From: Hippopus hippopus
Lineage: Eukaryota; Mollusca; Bivalvia; Cardiida; Cardiidae
Length of the DNA: 64,000 nt
NCBI GenBank assembly: GCA_946811185.2
Contig: OX328102.1
Span: forward strand, 10,117,694-10,181,693
Reading direction: 5' to 3'
Shown: positions 21,041 through 31,798 of the stretch, piece by piece
How the letters are laid out: every line of letters starts with the position of its first letter
How positions within the stretch are numbered: position 1 is the stretch's first letter
The notes under the pieces: model-generated
Told to the model about the DNA's origin: nothing
Databases searched by the model: none
The model's input: the letters and a program-made list of their open reading frames with translations, nothing else
Position numbers and translations under genes: made by a program

Positions 21041-21295
21041 ATCATACCATTTAAAAGTATGGAAAATATTTTGGAGATGACAGTCTGTTATCGTGTGGTC
21101 GGGCCATGTTAGTCGCTGGTAGAAAAAGGTATTTTAAAATCAGTCAAAAAGTAAACAAAAGACACAGCAACCTGGCAGGTTTTAACCTAGTTTTGAAATT
21201 AATTTCTCTGTCAGCGACTAACACTTAGACTGACTGTACAATGACAGATTGTCATCTTCACAATAATTTCCATACTTTTAAATGGTACGATATAA
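21041..21295. mobile_element. Foldback element of unknown family
   Basis: Left arm 21041-21120 pairs with right arm 21213-21295: CCATTTAAAAGTATGGAAA with TTTCCATACTTTTAAATGG, GATGACAGTCTGTTA with TGACAGATTGTCATC, and GTTAGTCGCTGG with TCAGCGACTAAC. No second copy in the window. Confidence 0.75.
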
Positions 21296-21499
21296 GTTCA
21301 AATGCATTTAAATACTAGCGTTGTTTACATTTTCCCTTTATTGTTACTTTAAGTTCATAAGAATCGGACCACAAACATCCACGTTATCAACAGAAAAGAA
21401 AGAGATACATGTATTTCATCGAATGAATGTCGGCTCTTCTGGCCCCTAATGAGCAAACCACCGACTTGTTACACCTGTTTTTAAAAGTGGTACTTAGTA

Positions 21500-21869
21500 T
21501 GTATGACGTTTTCAACACTATTTCAGTCATATAGCGGTAGCCAGTTTACCTTTCCGTACTTTCCCGGAGTTTCTTTCAGCAGTGCTTCGCAAAACATTCT
21601 TCCAAAGCCACTGGCTGCTTTCTCACATAACCATCCCCGAAACAATGATCAGCTATGATAGGAGAAAGAATCTTGTCGCAATGACTTCCCAGCCGCTGGC
21701 TGCTTTCCCACATAACCATCCTCGAAACAGTGGTCAGCGGTGAGAGAAGACCAAATCCTGTAGCAATGACTGTCATCAATCCTCCGAAAGAAACTTGCCG
21801 AGCTGGGGACTCAAACCAACGACCCTCCGGTTTCGGGTCCTGTATGCTAAAACTGAGCAAGCGGGCTCG
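21500..21869 (-). mobile_element. SINE E with internal 86-bp duplication
   Basis: Plus-strand order: tail remnant GACGTTTTCAACACTATTTC, body, head GAGCAAGCGGGCTCG. The body contains two consecutive versions of one 86-base block (21605-21690 and 21691-21776), each starting AGCC(A/G)CTGGCTGCTTTC. Confidence 0.88.
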
Positions 21870-22157
21870 TCTTTTAACAACAAGAGGTATGCTACATTTT
21901 ATTTCAAGGTTTTATTTAATCGATTACTAATATTTTCATGTTTGATAATTCTATATATTTGTACAACTTGTGTGGGCATTTATTAGCGAGTATCCTTTAA
22001 GGTTGGTTGATGATGTTTGTCATTAATTTCTTTTGAAATGGATTTTTCCCGTTTGACTTAGATTTTATTGCTTAAGTCTTTCGCCTCTATTAAGGATGGT
22101 CGGTGACTAATTATTGTAAGTGTCTCTCTGTGCTGGGTATTGGTGATTCACTCAGTT

Positions 22158-22392
22158 TTAACTCTTTACCATACGATTCTGTGTTTTAACGACCCTGTGG
22201 GCAAAAAAAAAGGCTTTTGAAAACATTGTGGGAAAAGGAGAAAATGCTGGAAACCAGCATTTTCTCCTTTTTCCACAATGTTTTCTATCCTTTTCAAAAC
22301 AAATCCCTTCATTTGGGCCGCATTTAAGTTGTTGTCTGCAAACGCTATGAACTTGGACAAGTCTGAAATTTCGCCGACTGCTAAAGAGTTAA
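22158..22392 (+). mobile_element. Family A MITE
   Basis: TTAA at 22158-22161 and 22389-22392. Ends CTCTTTACCATACGATTC and ACTGCTAAAGAG. Palindrome 22219-22283 differs only at the centre and one arm base. Confidence 0.92.
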
Positions 22393-22723
22393 TTAGATGT
22401 CTTTCTCACATTTGGTAGCCATCTGGAGTAATCTTTAATCTACATTTCATGACTTGTTTTATCTGTGATTTATTTTATCTATTTATTTGGCTACCTATTT
22501 GTCTGTCCATCCATATCCATGTGTTTATTATTTAGAATGATGGGAAGTACTCTCACATTCATTATCAATTACCATCTGATTTAACGTCTATCGAAATTTT
22601 ATGTATTTCTCTGAAACAGAACAGAAACATGAAAAGACTGTTAGAATTTATTAATCTATCTATTTCGTCTGTAAATCAATTTACAAACTTCGTGTCCATA
22701 TATCTGTTATTTTCCACGTATGC
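22393..22723. other. No feature seen
   Basis: AT-rich DNA before the SINE target site. Confidence 0.5.
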
Positions 22724-22737
22724 TTTAATTTGATTTG

Positions 22738-23062
22738 CCGAGCCCCGGTAGCTCAGTCGGTAGCGTGCAGGACTTGAGAACACGGGGTCCAGGGTTCGAT
22801 CCCTGGCTACGACCCCTGGCTCGGCCAATTTCTTTCCGAGGATTGATGATAGTCACTGCGACAGGATTCATTCCTCTCCCACCGCTGACCATTGTTTCGA
22901 CGATGATTATGTGGGAAAGCAGCCAGTGGCTTGGAAAGAAAATTGTGCGCAGTACTGGTAAAAGAGACTCCAGGAAAGCATGGATAGGTGCACTGGCCGC
23001 CGCGATATAACTGAAATAATGTTGAAAACGGCGTTAAACACCATACAGTCAATCAATCAACA
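22738..23062 (+). mobile_element. Full-length young SINE E with 14-bp target duplication
   Basis: Non-coding retroposon. Head derived from a tRNA: A-box TAGCTCAGTCGG at 22749-22760 and B-box GGTTCGATCCC at 22793-22803, the internal RNA polymerase III promoter. The body includes GGATTCATTCCTCTCCCACC and GCAGCCAGTGGCTTGG, the 3' part GGCGTTAAACACCATACA, then (AATC)n. The target TTTAATTTGATTTG stands on both sides (22724-22737 and 23063-23076) without mismatch. The layout resembles tRNA-derived bivalve SINEs; I cannot name the family without a search. Confidence 0.95.
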
Positions 23063-23127
23063 TTTAATTTGATTTGTATTGTATTGTCTGACAACGAGCT
23101 GTGACCAAAATAAATGTTATATGTTAT

Positions 23128-23240
23128 ACCATGTCCCCTTACCAGACATTTTTGTGCTTTTATGACCTTGAAGAGGTATACTTTAAGATACAAGCTGGTA
23201 ACCAATATTTTCTCCTATTCCTAATCTGGTTTCTACCATT
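23128..23240 (+). mobile_element. Family A partial copy
   Basis: CCTTACCAGACATTTTTGTG, then GCTTTTATGACCTTGAAGAG and a decayed palindrome around GCTGGTAACCAATATTTTCT. Runs into a family B copy. Confidence 0.6.
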
Positions 23241-23245
23241 TCTAC

Positions 23246-23454
23246 CCCTGGCAAAAGGGGGTTTGTTGCATATCCGTGACGCATATAACAAAGCAAGTCA
23301 CCACATTATTATAAATCCATAAAATCTATTTTGTATAGCAACCGGCAACTGAATCATGAGGTAGAATGGTCCTTTGACATGCAGAAAAAATACCAAAAAC
23401 AAAAAGTTTCGACCCAGATCAGCATAAAGCCCCCTTTTCACCGAGCATGGCTTA
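23246..23454 (-). mobile_element. Family B MITE with palindrome lost
   Basis: CTGGCAAAAGGGGGTTTGTT to CACCGAGCATGGCTT; only GACCCAGATCAGC remains of the GC-rich palindrome. Confidence 0.8.
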
Positions 23455-23573
23455 TTTCACTAACAAGACCTGTTCGACATGTAGCCGTCTGGGTATACGA
23501 AAATATAACTTTATACATGTACATCGATAGGGTATGACAAAATGGTGACAATAAGTTAGGATATTATATATTT

Positions 23574-23799
23574 GAGCCATGCTCTGTGAAAAGGAGGGCT
23601 TAATGCATCTGCAAAAAGTATCGACCCAGGTCAACCTGCGCAGTCAGCGCAGGCTGACTTGGGCCGAAGCTTTTTGCTATTGGTCAATTTTCTGCATGTC
23701 AAAGGACCAAACTATCCCATAATTTAGTCGGTTATTGGACAAAATGGATTTTATGTATCCATGACCATCTGATGTCTTTCTTTTGCCAGAGCATCGTTC
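23574..23799 (+). mobile_element. Family B MITE with ATTT duplication
   Basis: GAGCCATGCTCTGTGAAAAG to GCCAGAGCATCGTTC, flanked by ATTT at 23570-23573 and 23800-23803. About 25 bases before the right end are deleted. Confidence 0.92.
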
Positions 23800-24189
23800 A
23801 TTTGGTATTTACAAGCTACAAAACTACCAATACTTGCAGGCATGATAAACGACATGAATTTATGTCATAAAACGGTTTAAGTTCGACTTGGGGTGATTTA
23901 ACTGAAACTTCTCTGATATTTCTCGATGGAAACGGTCTTCAAAATTTCCAATGTGAAAGGACAAATAAGTATAACGTGAAATTCGTCTTCGACCTGGCTC
24001 AAAATGAGACAAAAAAAACAACTTGACAATGAAGCAATACATTCGCAAAACACTATATGGTCACAAGGGCAAAAGGAGACTTAATTCTGTAATAATTTTC
24101 GACACAAATGCGCCTGGTACAAATGGCAAATTTCTTGTTTCAGGTCAATTTTAGAACTCTTTTTGGTTCATAAAAATACTGAGAGGCTT

Positions 24190-24419
24190 TTAAGCCTTCA
24201 CCAAGCGATCCCTTGGTTTAACGACCCTGAAGCTAGGCTTTTAAAAACATTGTGCGTAAAGGAGAAAAAGCTGGTGACGAGAACTTTCTCCTTTATCCTC
24301 AATGTTTACTGCTATTTCTAAGACAGAAATCTTCTTTTCAGCCATTTTTAATTTGTGGTCTGCAAATGCTTTCAATTTGGTCGAGTTAAAAATTTTTATA
24401 GTCTGGTAAAAAGAGTTAA
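24190..24419 (+). mobile_element. Family A MITE
   Basis: TTAA on both sides; palindrome 24243-24307 with several mismatches (GTGCGTAAAGGAG against CTCCTTTATCCTC). Confidence 0.87.
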
Positions 24420-25360
24420 GACAATTGAAGATAGACGTATAAACACTCTTTATGTCAGACACAAGATTTTCATGAATGAAAACTTTGTACCGTCTTCCAC
24501 TTGTGCGCGAATTACTTAATGATAAAAATTGGATAATTTGTGCAATTACAAAGCCCATTTATACGCCATTTTCACGTAAAAACACTGAAGTCTGTCGCCT
24601 GCTTCTAGGGTTTCAATGGCGGGAACGATATTAGGATAAACTAATGAGACCCATAACCTCATGTGCAAACACAAAATATTCTTCTTTAAACTTTTCACGA
24701 GATGGCAAAAAGTATCCTAAGACAAGACCCTAAAGGTTGCACCAGTAAGATTTTGACGCATACAGACAGAATAAAAAATGATATATGTAAAATACAAACT
24801 CTTTCGAAATTTTTCCATAGGTCTTTTTTTTTTAACAAAAGTTCTGAAACTGTTAGTGTATCAAAATATTCTACCTTGCGATATCAAGCGATCAAGATTC
24901 GCCCAATATGAATGAATATTTTTTTTCCTAACTATATCAAGATCTACATTATTACCTATCTTTTATGTAAGAGAAATTACAATTCTCTTTGACGGACATA
25001 CAACTGTGGTAACGTATTTATATAGCAATTTATATCACATAATAATATTCTAATAACGGAGCGATTCCAACTAGGACTGGCTAATGTTAAAACGCGTGTG
25101 TTCATGTATTTTCCTGTATTTCTAAACCTCAATTTATAAAGCAATATAATATTCACCAATTTTCATCGGCATGAAGCTATTATAAGTTTGTCATAAAATT
25201 CGATGTGTTTTTTACCATTAAAATAACCAAATTTCTCACGCTGTTGAATACTTTATACTTTTTGTTTCCTCTCATATTATGATTTAAATCAGTGGCAACT
25301 TAATATTTTATTGCAATCTCAACAGAGACCCTCGGTATTATATGGGCAAATGTACCATTG
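24420..25360. other. No feature seen
   Basis: About 940 bases of AT-rich DNA without a recognised element or supported ORF. Confidence 0.55.
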
Positions 25361-25567
25361 ACACCTATCCTGCCAGATAAGTGAACGAAAACTTTCAAAC
25401 CGATATTAAAAACCAAAACTTTGCTATTTTAAAGATACTTTTGGAGAAAGATATCTCCTCATCGAACAGTGTAGATCCAAGATCAGACTGCACGTTCTGT
25501 GCAGTCTGATCTTGATCCACACGGTCCGCAAAAGGTCATCGAGTCGCACTCAGCAGCCTAATGGTTT
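25361..25567 (+). mobile_element. Family C MITE
   Basis: ACCTATCCTGCCAGATAAGT at the left, perfect hairpin around 25478-25514, right end AGCAGCCTAATGGTTTA. TTAA is mutated on both sides. Confidence 0.87.
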
Positions 25568-25639
25568 ACCTTGACAACATTCCAATGAGTTCCTATTGTA
25601 ACATCACTGGATAGATAATTATATATAACTGTTCTATTC

Positions 25640-25742
25640 GTAAAACAAAATAACACAATTTCTGATTGGCTAAACCATTTATTTTGGTTTAGCTATTCAC
25701 AAATTGGTTTTTACTTGAAATTTCGAAAATTCTCAGAGAATT
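25640..25742. repeat. Family H partial copy
   Basis: ATTTCTGATTGGCTAAACCA pairs with TGGTTTAGC; outer parts are decayed. Confidence 0.65.
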
Positions 25743-25746
25743 ATGC

Positions 25747-25917
25747 TTAACCTTTCCCACACAATCCTGAGTTTAAACAACGAAGGAAGAAGTCTTTTGA
25801 AAACACTGTTCTCCTTTTTTCACATTATTTTCTACCTATTGAGAGATAACTTTCATTATTTGAGCCTCATTTTCAATTTGGACGAGCCAAAAAATCTGTT
25901 GTCTGATAAAGGGTTAA
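25747..25917 (+). mobile_element. Family A MITE with internal deletion
   Basis: TTAA at 25747-25750 and 25914-25917. Jumps from GAAAACACTG to TTCTCCTTTTTTCACA, so the left palindrome arm is missing. Confidence 0.8.
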
Positions 25918-26046
25918 AATGCAATTTAGAGCTAGTTATGTTGGAAACAAGGTGTTATTGATAAACAGTTACGTTGGAAAGGAATAAGTTTTTTGATTGA
26001 CAAGCCTGAAAAAAATGTCTGCCAATAAAGATACAGTATAGCCCTA

Positions 26047-26257
26047 TTAACTCTTAGGCTGCTAAGCGCGACTTAATGACCTTTAGCGGACACTGTAGAT
26101 CAAGATCAGCCTGCACAGAACGTGCAGACAGATCTTGGATCTACAGTGTCCGATAAGGAGATATTTTTCCTTAAAGATACCTTTGAAACAGAAGAAATTG
26201 GGTTTTTAACTTCGGCTTGAAAGTTTTATCTCATTTATTTAGCAGGATAAGGGTTAT
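26047..26257 (-). mobile_element. Family C MITE
   Basis: TTAA then CTCTTAGGCTGCTAAGCGCG, hairpin 26096-26145 with a few mismatches, end TAGCAGGATAAGGGTTA. Confidence 0.9.
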
Positions 26258-26411
26258 TGGTATTTTTCATTGTTATTCATACTGATATTATTTTTATGTT
26301 TATTTTTTCTTTATTGAAGGCACACAAAAGAACCGCCTTTCATTAAACATCATTTATCGAGCATAAATCGCTCGGCAATAAAACTGTCTGGCATTATGTA
26401 CAGCGTTTTCG

Positions 26412-26496
26412 CGTATTTATTTATTCATTCGTTCGTCCGTCCGTCCGCCCGTTTGTTTATTTATTCATTTATTTTTTTACTTATTTATTTATTTTA
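26412..26496. repeat. TTCG/TCCG and TTAT microsatellite
   Basis: ATTCGTTCGTCCGTCCGTCC flanked by ATTT repeats. The DNA from 26497 to 26756 shows nothing further. Confidence 0.85.
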
Positions 26497-26756
26497 AAGG
26501 TATGGTCTTCGTCTGCATCTGATATTATCGACCATCTGAAATCTGTTCCAGGTGCGATCTTCTCCGTAGCAACAAACTCCTTGGTACTAGCCGCTTTCCA
26601 AGACAAGCTTATTTAACGATGATAGATCTTGTCGATTTGGCTTTTTTCCACTTTGTCGAACCGAGATTCTTAGAAGCAAACTGCGTATTGCAAGTCTAAC
26701 CTAAAACGGCAATCGGAAACAGGTGCAATACAGTGGCACAGTGAGAATTAATTTAA

Positions 26757-26981
26757 TTAAGTCTATCTAACAACAAAGTTGCAGACCTGTCCAAATTGAA
26801 AGCATTTGCAGACTACAAAATAAATGTAGTCAAGTGATGATGTCTGTCTGTCATGGGATAGAAAACATTGTGGGAAAAGGAGAAAGTGCTGGATACCAGA
26901 ATTTTCTCCTTTTCCCACAGTGTTTTCAAAAGCCTTCTTCTTCGGGGTCGTAGAAACTCGGGATTGTGTGGTTAAGAATTA
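26757..26981 (-). mobile_element. Family A MITE
   Basis: TTAAGTCTATCTAACAACAA at the left, palindrome 26862-26926 with two mismatches, right end GGATTGTGTGGTTAAG. Confidence 0.85.
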
Positions 26982-27579
26982 TACACATAAAATGAGATAC
27001 ATAGCGATACGATACAATACAATGTGATACTATATCCACGAAGGCACCATTCCCTGCAGAGTTACATTCGGAAAGCTAATCTTTTTGCAGTTCTGATAAG
27101 TTTTTTTTTTCGATTTGATTAAATTTAGTGTTATATAATTAGCATGATACATCCTATTTCTATTCACGCTAAGCAGCCTGAATGTTTAGAGCAAATCAAA
27201 CATAAATTAATCTATTTAACATAATGGCTCAGTATTTCTCGAATTCCACCTGGCTCTCAATCGAATTGTCGCTTTTTTACGAATAATTATGGTAATAAAA
27301 ACACAGTTTTCTGATGTTTACTGTTTATGATCACAAGTCTAATTTTCTTCAATCGAATTCATCATTACGACTGTATCCATAGCAAAAACAAAATGAAGAG
27401 TCCTGCTCAGTCACTTATGATTTTTCGAACTGTTCGTAGTAAGTTGATAGTTTCGAATTTCGAGGAAAGATATAGTGTTATTTCCTAGCGTTTATTCATT
27501 AACTGACCATTCTAATTGTAAGGTCTTTTTTACTGGTGGTTTTTTTTTTGTTTAAACATTTTTATCATCATTTGGCTGG
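26982..27579. other. No feature seen
   Basis: A short GATAC run near 27005; otherwise unassigned AT-rich DNA. Confidence 0.5.
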
Positions 27580-27641
<62 letters not shown>

Positions 27642-27708
27642 GTCTCTCTCTCTGTCTCTCTCTCTCCCTCTCTCTCTCTGTCTCTCTCTCTGTCTCTCTC
27701 TCTGTCTC

Positions 27709-27757
<49 letters not shown>

Positions 27758-27827
27758 GTCTGTCTGTCTGTCTCTGTCTCTCTCTCTGTGTCTCTGTTTC
27801 TCTCTGTCTCTTTCTCTCTCTCTCACC
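27580..27827. repeat. Long TC/TCTG microsatellite
   Basis: About 250 bases of (TC)n with TCTG and TCTC blocks. It keeps both strands open and creates spurious Ser/Leu and Arg/Glu ORFs. Confidence 0.97.
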
Positions 27828-27984
27828 TTTGCTACATTGGAAAATATTCAGATCAAAGATACGAGAGTCGTGCTGAAGAATAAAAGATATTTTTTTCAGG
27901 TATTATGTCCCTTCATTTTTGAACCGGACAGTCATATTTGTATACGCTTGTTTCCATTCACATTATTTATACTTGAAATTGGTA

Positions 27985-28046
27985 AATATTGTTTTTGAAT
28001 GAATGCTATATTTTTAATATTGTTTTTGAATGAATGCAATATTTAT
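27985..28046. repeat. 31-bp tandem duplication
   Basis: Two units starting AATATTGTTTTTGAATGAAT, 27985-28015 and 28016-28046, about 100 bases before the mariner element. Confidence 0.85.
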
Positions 28047-28140
28047 TAGTAGAGAACTGAAGTCAATTTCTTGGTTATCCGGTTTGAAAACACAAGCAAA
28101 AACTACATTAAAAATTTTGGGAGATTGTACGCGATATATA

Positions 28141-29581
28141 CAGGGTGTTTCATAATATGTGATACACTTTCAAATAATTGTTGCTTCACTGATACTATAG
28201 TTATAAACACAATGCTTGTACTATAATAAACTAGACACTTCACCATTTTGTATGCAACGTAAATTACGGGAAGACGTTGACGTCATGACGTCATATATGA
28301 CGTCATTATTAACTGTTATTTTCAAGATGGCGTTGTCCATGGAAAAGTGTCAGGATATCATAAAATTATACTATGAACACCGTTCTATCATAGCTGTAAC
28401 CAGAAGAATGAGGCAACTGTACCCTGGCGATAGGAGGGTGACCAGCCTACAAATAAGCAGAGTAGTAAAAAAGTTTGAGCAGCATGGAAGTGTACTGGAC
28501 CAGAGACACAATAATCAGGGTCGCCCTAGGACGAGCAGGAGTGACGAGAATGTTGCAGAGGTGAAGCAGGTGATTAGTGAAACACCACAGAGGTCGGTAA
28601 GAAGGGTTCTTTCTGATGTTACAAATCTCTCCATTGTGACAAGTGTGCACAGGGCTCTAAGGTTCGATCTAAAACTAACACCCTATACAATACCAGTGCT
28701 CCAACATCTGAAAGACAGTGATGTCAACCAACGTCTTGATTTTTCCATTTGGATGACAGACAATCCTGAGGTTCTTGAAAACGTATGGTTCAGTGATGAG
28801 TCTCACTTCTTCTTGGATCAACAGTTAAACAAACAGAACCATCGCTACTGGTCAGATGTCAGACCAGACATTTTTGTAGAGAAACCATGTCATGCTGAGA
28901 AAGTAACGATATGGGCAGCCATTAGCTCTACAGGAATAATTGGGCCATTCTTTTTCCAAGATCAAGACGGAAACACCGAGACCATCAACAGTGAACGCTA
29001 TTTGTCTCTTCTGAAATACAAGTTCCTGTCTGCACTCCGTCGGAAAGGGGTTGATATGACACGAACATGGTTCCAACAAGACGGTGCCGCTCCACACACC
29101 GCACAGAGAGTTCTTGAATGGCTTAGAAAAACATTTGACACACGATTCATCTCTCTGAAGACGGAACGCCCTTGGCCACCCCACTCTCCGGATCGCAGTC
29201 CTTTGGATTTCTTTCTTTGGGGTCATCTCAAGGACAGAGTTTACAAAGTGCAGCCGAAATCAACAGAGGAGCTTAAACTGTCCATCAGACGTGAAATCAG
29301 AAAGATAACCAGTGACATGTGCAATAATGTGATGATAAATTTCATGAAACGTGTGGAGATGGTGCGACGCCATAATGGACATCATTTTGAGTACATGATG
29401 TAAACGGACCCTGTTTTCAAACGGTGCTTAAATATTTTATAGGTAAGTGTAATGGGTAAAACTACACTTATAAAATTGGACAGCATTTCCCTTTAATATG
29501 GTACATTTTTCACTGTTACGGACATTCTAACATAAAAGAGACATTTGGTTTAAAGTGTATCACATATTATGAAACACCCTG
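28141..29581 (+). mobile_element. Full-length mariner-like transposon (DD41D type)
   Basis: The element is 1441 bp. Its left end (28141-28170, starting CAGGGTGTTTCATAATATGT) and right end (29552-29581) are perfect reverse complements over 30 bases, and TA dinucleotides flank both sides (28139-28140 and 29582-29583), the standard target duplication of the Tc1/mariner superfamily. It encloses one open transposase gene, so it may be autonomous. Intact ends and frame indicate a young copy. Confidence 0.95.
28327..29403 (+). CDS. Mariner-family transposase, DD41D catalytic triad
   Basis: Cut-and-paste transposase that would bind the 30-bp ends and integrate at TA. Numbering from the upstream ATG at 28216 (395 residues), an N-terminal helix-turn-helix part (about 38-150, with MEKCQDIIKLYYEHRS and GRPRTSR) precedes the catalytic core: first Asp at 194 in WFSDESHF, second at 289 in WFQQDGAAPHTA, third at 331 in SPDRSPLDFFLWG. 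There are 41 residues between the second and third Asp, hence DD41D rather than DD34D or DD34E. I prefer the ATG at 28327 (358 residues), which has A at -3, G at +4 and opens with MALSMEKCQ; the upstream 37 residues look like 5' leader. No stop or frameshift interrupts it. Activity is inferred, not shown. Confidence 0.93.
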   Translation: MALSMEKCQDIIKLYYEHRSIIAVTRRMRQLYPGDRRVTSLQISRVVKKFEQHGSVLDQRHNNQGRPRTSRSDENVAEVKQVISETPQRSVRRVLSDVTNLSIVTSVHRALRFDLKLTPYTIPVLQHLKDSDVNQRLDFSIWMTDNPEVLENVWFSDESHFFLDQQLNKQNHRYWSDVRPDIFVEKPCHAEKVTIWAAISSTGIIGPFFFQDQDGNTETINSERYLSLLKYKFLSALRRKGVDMTRTWFQQDGAAPHTAQRVLEWLRKTFDTRFISLKTERPWPPHSPDRSPLDFFLWGHLKDRVYKVQPKSTEELKLSIRREIRKITSDMCNNVMINFMKRVEMVRRHNGHHFEYMM

Positions 29582-29888
29582 TATATCAAAAGTATTGAAT
29601 AAGACTACTGCTTACAAAAAGGATATGCTCCCTCTCGGTCTGTCTGTTTGCAAGTTTGTCTGTGCATCTGTTCACCTTTCTACCTGTCCACTCGTCTGTT
29701 GATATACAGTGCAAAATCAACCAAATATCGCGTAAAGGGTTGTTGAAACATGCACTGGATTCTAAAATTAGATAACACAGTTCATTAAATTTATGACGTT
29801 TTGGCTCGTTTCGCACGTGCTTTCATCAAATGTCTGTATTTATCAATATATTATGAGTTATGTAATTTGTTCCATTTAGAATACATTT

Positions 29889-30126
29889 GAGCCGTGCTCT
29901 GGCAAGAGAGGGTTTAATGCATTTCCGTGGTGCATGATACCAAACAAGTCGTAATGTAATTATGGATCCTTTTTTTGTCTTGTCTAAACTGACTGGAACA
30001 TGACCGGCAATATTGTCATTGGATATGCAGAAAGTTGACCAACAGCAAAAAGAGGACTGCGCAGGCTGATATGGGTCAGTACTTCTTGAAGATGCATTAA
30101 GTCCCCTTTCACAAAGCATGAGGCTC
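29889..30126 (-). mobile_element. Family B MITE
   Basis: GAGCCGTGCTCTGGCAAGAG to CACAAAGCATGAGGCTC. One palindrome arm (AGGACTGCGCAGGCTGATAT) is kept. Confidence 0.82.
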
Positions 30127-30229
30127 ATGTTTCAGCCCAGGTCTAAAAAGTATCTTGATTATGACAAAGTGCTTGCACCTTTTAATGCTTTTTCCGATGT
30201 TTATATTAATAGACCTACTCGTACGATAT

Positions 30230-30373
30230 GAGTCGTGCTCTGAAAAAGGGAGGTTTCTTTCATCTGAAAAAAATAGTATCAATGCATGTCAGCCTGTGCA
30301 GTCCTCGCAGGCTGACCTGGGTCGATACATTTCGCCGATTCATTAAGCCCCCTTTTCACAGAGCACGGCTTAT
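30230..30373. mobile_element. Short family B derivative with two like ends
   Basis: 144 bases: GAGTCGTGCTCTGAAAAAGG, palindrome 30285-30325, then CCTTTTCACAGAGCACGGCTT. Both ends are of the palindrome-proximal type, so it forms one large foldback. Confidence 0.75.
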
Positions 30374-30633
30374 TTCATTCACGAAGCAAGATGGAGGCAT
30401 ATTTTCTGTGTAACTGATTTCGGATCACCTAAGTCAAAGTTCAAGGCGATTTTATTACATAAAATGTCTTGCGGAGGGTTTCATTTGCTTCTGGTGGTCA
30501 GTGGAAGTTCGACCTATTCTGTTCTATGTGTTGAGAAAAGTAATTACATGCTGTTTTGAAACCTTACTTTGATTTTGATCACCAAGGTTAAAGGTCATGG
30601 TGGTCAAGGACTGATACACAGTGTGTCGCTGCC

Positions 30634-30707
30634 AGGTCTATACGTCAAACGATCAGACCGCACCTCTGTACAGTCTAATCTTGAACCATACTATCCACTG
30701 AAGCGAC
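30634..30707. repeat. Family C remnant
   Basis: CGATCAGACCGCACCTCTGT and ACAGTCTAATCTTGAACCAT form an imperfect hairpin. Confidence 0.5.
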
Positions 30708-30939
30708 TGATTAATGCTTTGCGCAGTTAGAGTTTTCAATACATGTAGTACTATTTACATTTACATGTAAATGTATATTAAAATCCACATTGTTTAAATT
30801 TGGCCGCTACTGGGCCTTTAAACAGATAATCCTTATTTAAACCTATTACCTCCTGAAACAAATTTAATATAAGCGACTCAGAAGTTACCAGTATTCTTGC
30901 AACATAAAAACATAAACTAAGTTTAATACATTAATACTA

Positions 30940-31012
30940 CAGATGACATTCTGGCAAAAGGAAAAACTGCTCTTTACGAACAATTTTTCCTTTGCCAAAA
31001 ATGTTTTCAAAA
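30940..31012. repeat. Family A palindrome remnant
   Basis: CATTCTGGCAAAAGGAAAAA and TTTTTCCTTTGCCAAAAATG pair; the ends are gone. Confidence 0.5.
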
Positions 31013-31074
31013 CTAATCGTTCGAAACATGCATGAGGTAATGTAATAAACTGTGAACGAAAAAATGAATACTGC

Positions 31075-31306
31075 TTAACTCTATACCATACGACAAAATT
31101 TTAGACTCGGCGAATTTCAAAGCATTTGCAGACAACAAATCAAAGTTTGCTCAATTGATAAAAACTGCCTATAATTGATTAGAAAACATTTTGGGGAAAA
31201 GGAGAAAATGCTGGTTACCAGCATTTTCTCTTTTTCTCCACAATATTTTCAAAATCTTTCTTTATCAGGGTCGTTAAAACTCATGATTGTGTGGTGAAGG
31301 GTTCAA
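31075..31306 (-). mobile_element. Family A MITE
   Basis: TTAACTCTATACCATACGAC at the left, palindrome 31182-31248 with small mismatches, right end GTGTGGTGAAGGG before TTCAA. Confidence 0.88.
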
Positions 31307-31648
31307 CAGACAAAACAGACACCCTGACTAGGTGTGGAACACTGCGTGTAATTTGTAAATGAGTCGTTAAAACAATCTACCCTGTGCTACTACTATAGCC
31401 TTTTCCCAGCAGAAAAAAAAAACAACACAAAAAAAAAAACATTCGAACGATTCATCGTCATCACCTAAAAGACAAAAGATGGGTTGATAACATCAACAAA
31501 GTTGGGACAAGTTTCTGTGAAAAGTAAAGCCTATTCAGTGCCCCGCACGATGTTTTTTTTTCTGACAAGTTTTCAGTCGTTTAGTTAAAATAGGATAGTT
31601 TCAGTTCTACCGTATTTGATACAAACAGATTGTAACTTTTTTTCAAGT
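31307..31648. other. No feature seen
   Basis: A-rich run near 31416; nothing else. Confidence 0.5.
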
Positions 31649-31742
31649 CCCTACAGTGAGCACCTTTTGGAAACAATGTGGAAAAAAGAGCAAATGCTTC
31701 TAAAAAATAAGTTTTTCTTTTCCAAGATGATTTCCATAGTAT
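31649..31742 (+). repeat. Family A remnant
   Basis: GAGCACCTTTTGGAAACAAT, then AAAAAAGAGCAAATGC and TTTTTCTTTTCCAAGATGAT. Strongly decayed. Confidence 0.45.
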
Positions 31743-31798
31743 CAAAAAATCAATGTTCCTTTCTTTAAAATTTTCTCTCATGTATAGCCTTTGATATA

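Noticed and set aside
22738..22812. Possible tRNA gene (good A and B boxes)
   Set aside because: The cloverleaf does not close and SINE body and tail follow with a target duplication.
27530..27883. Long Ser/Leu and Arg/Glu frames
   Set aside because: Products of the TC/TCTG microsatellite read on both strands.
28852..29226. 124-codon frame antisense to the transposase
   Set aside because: Shadow of the transposase reading frame.
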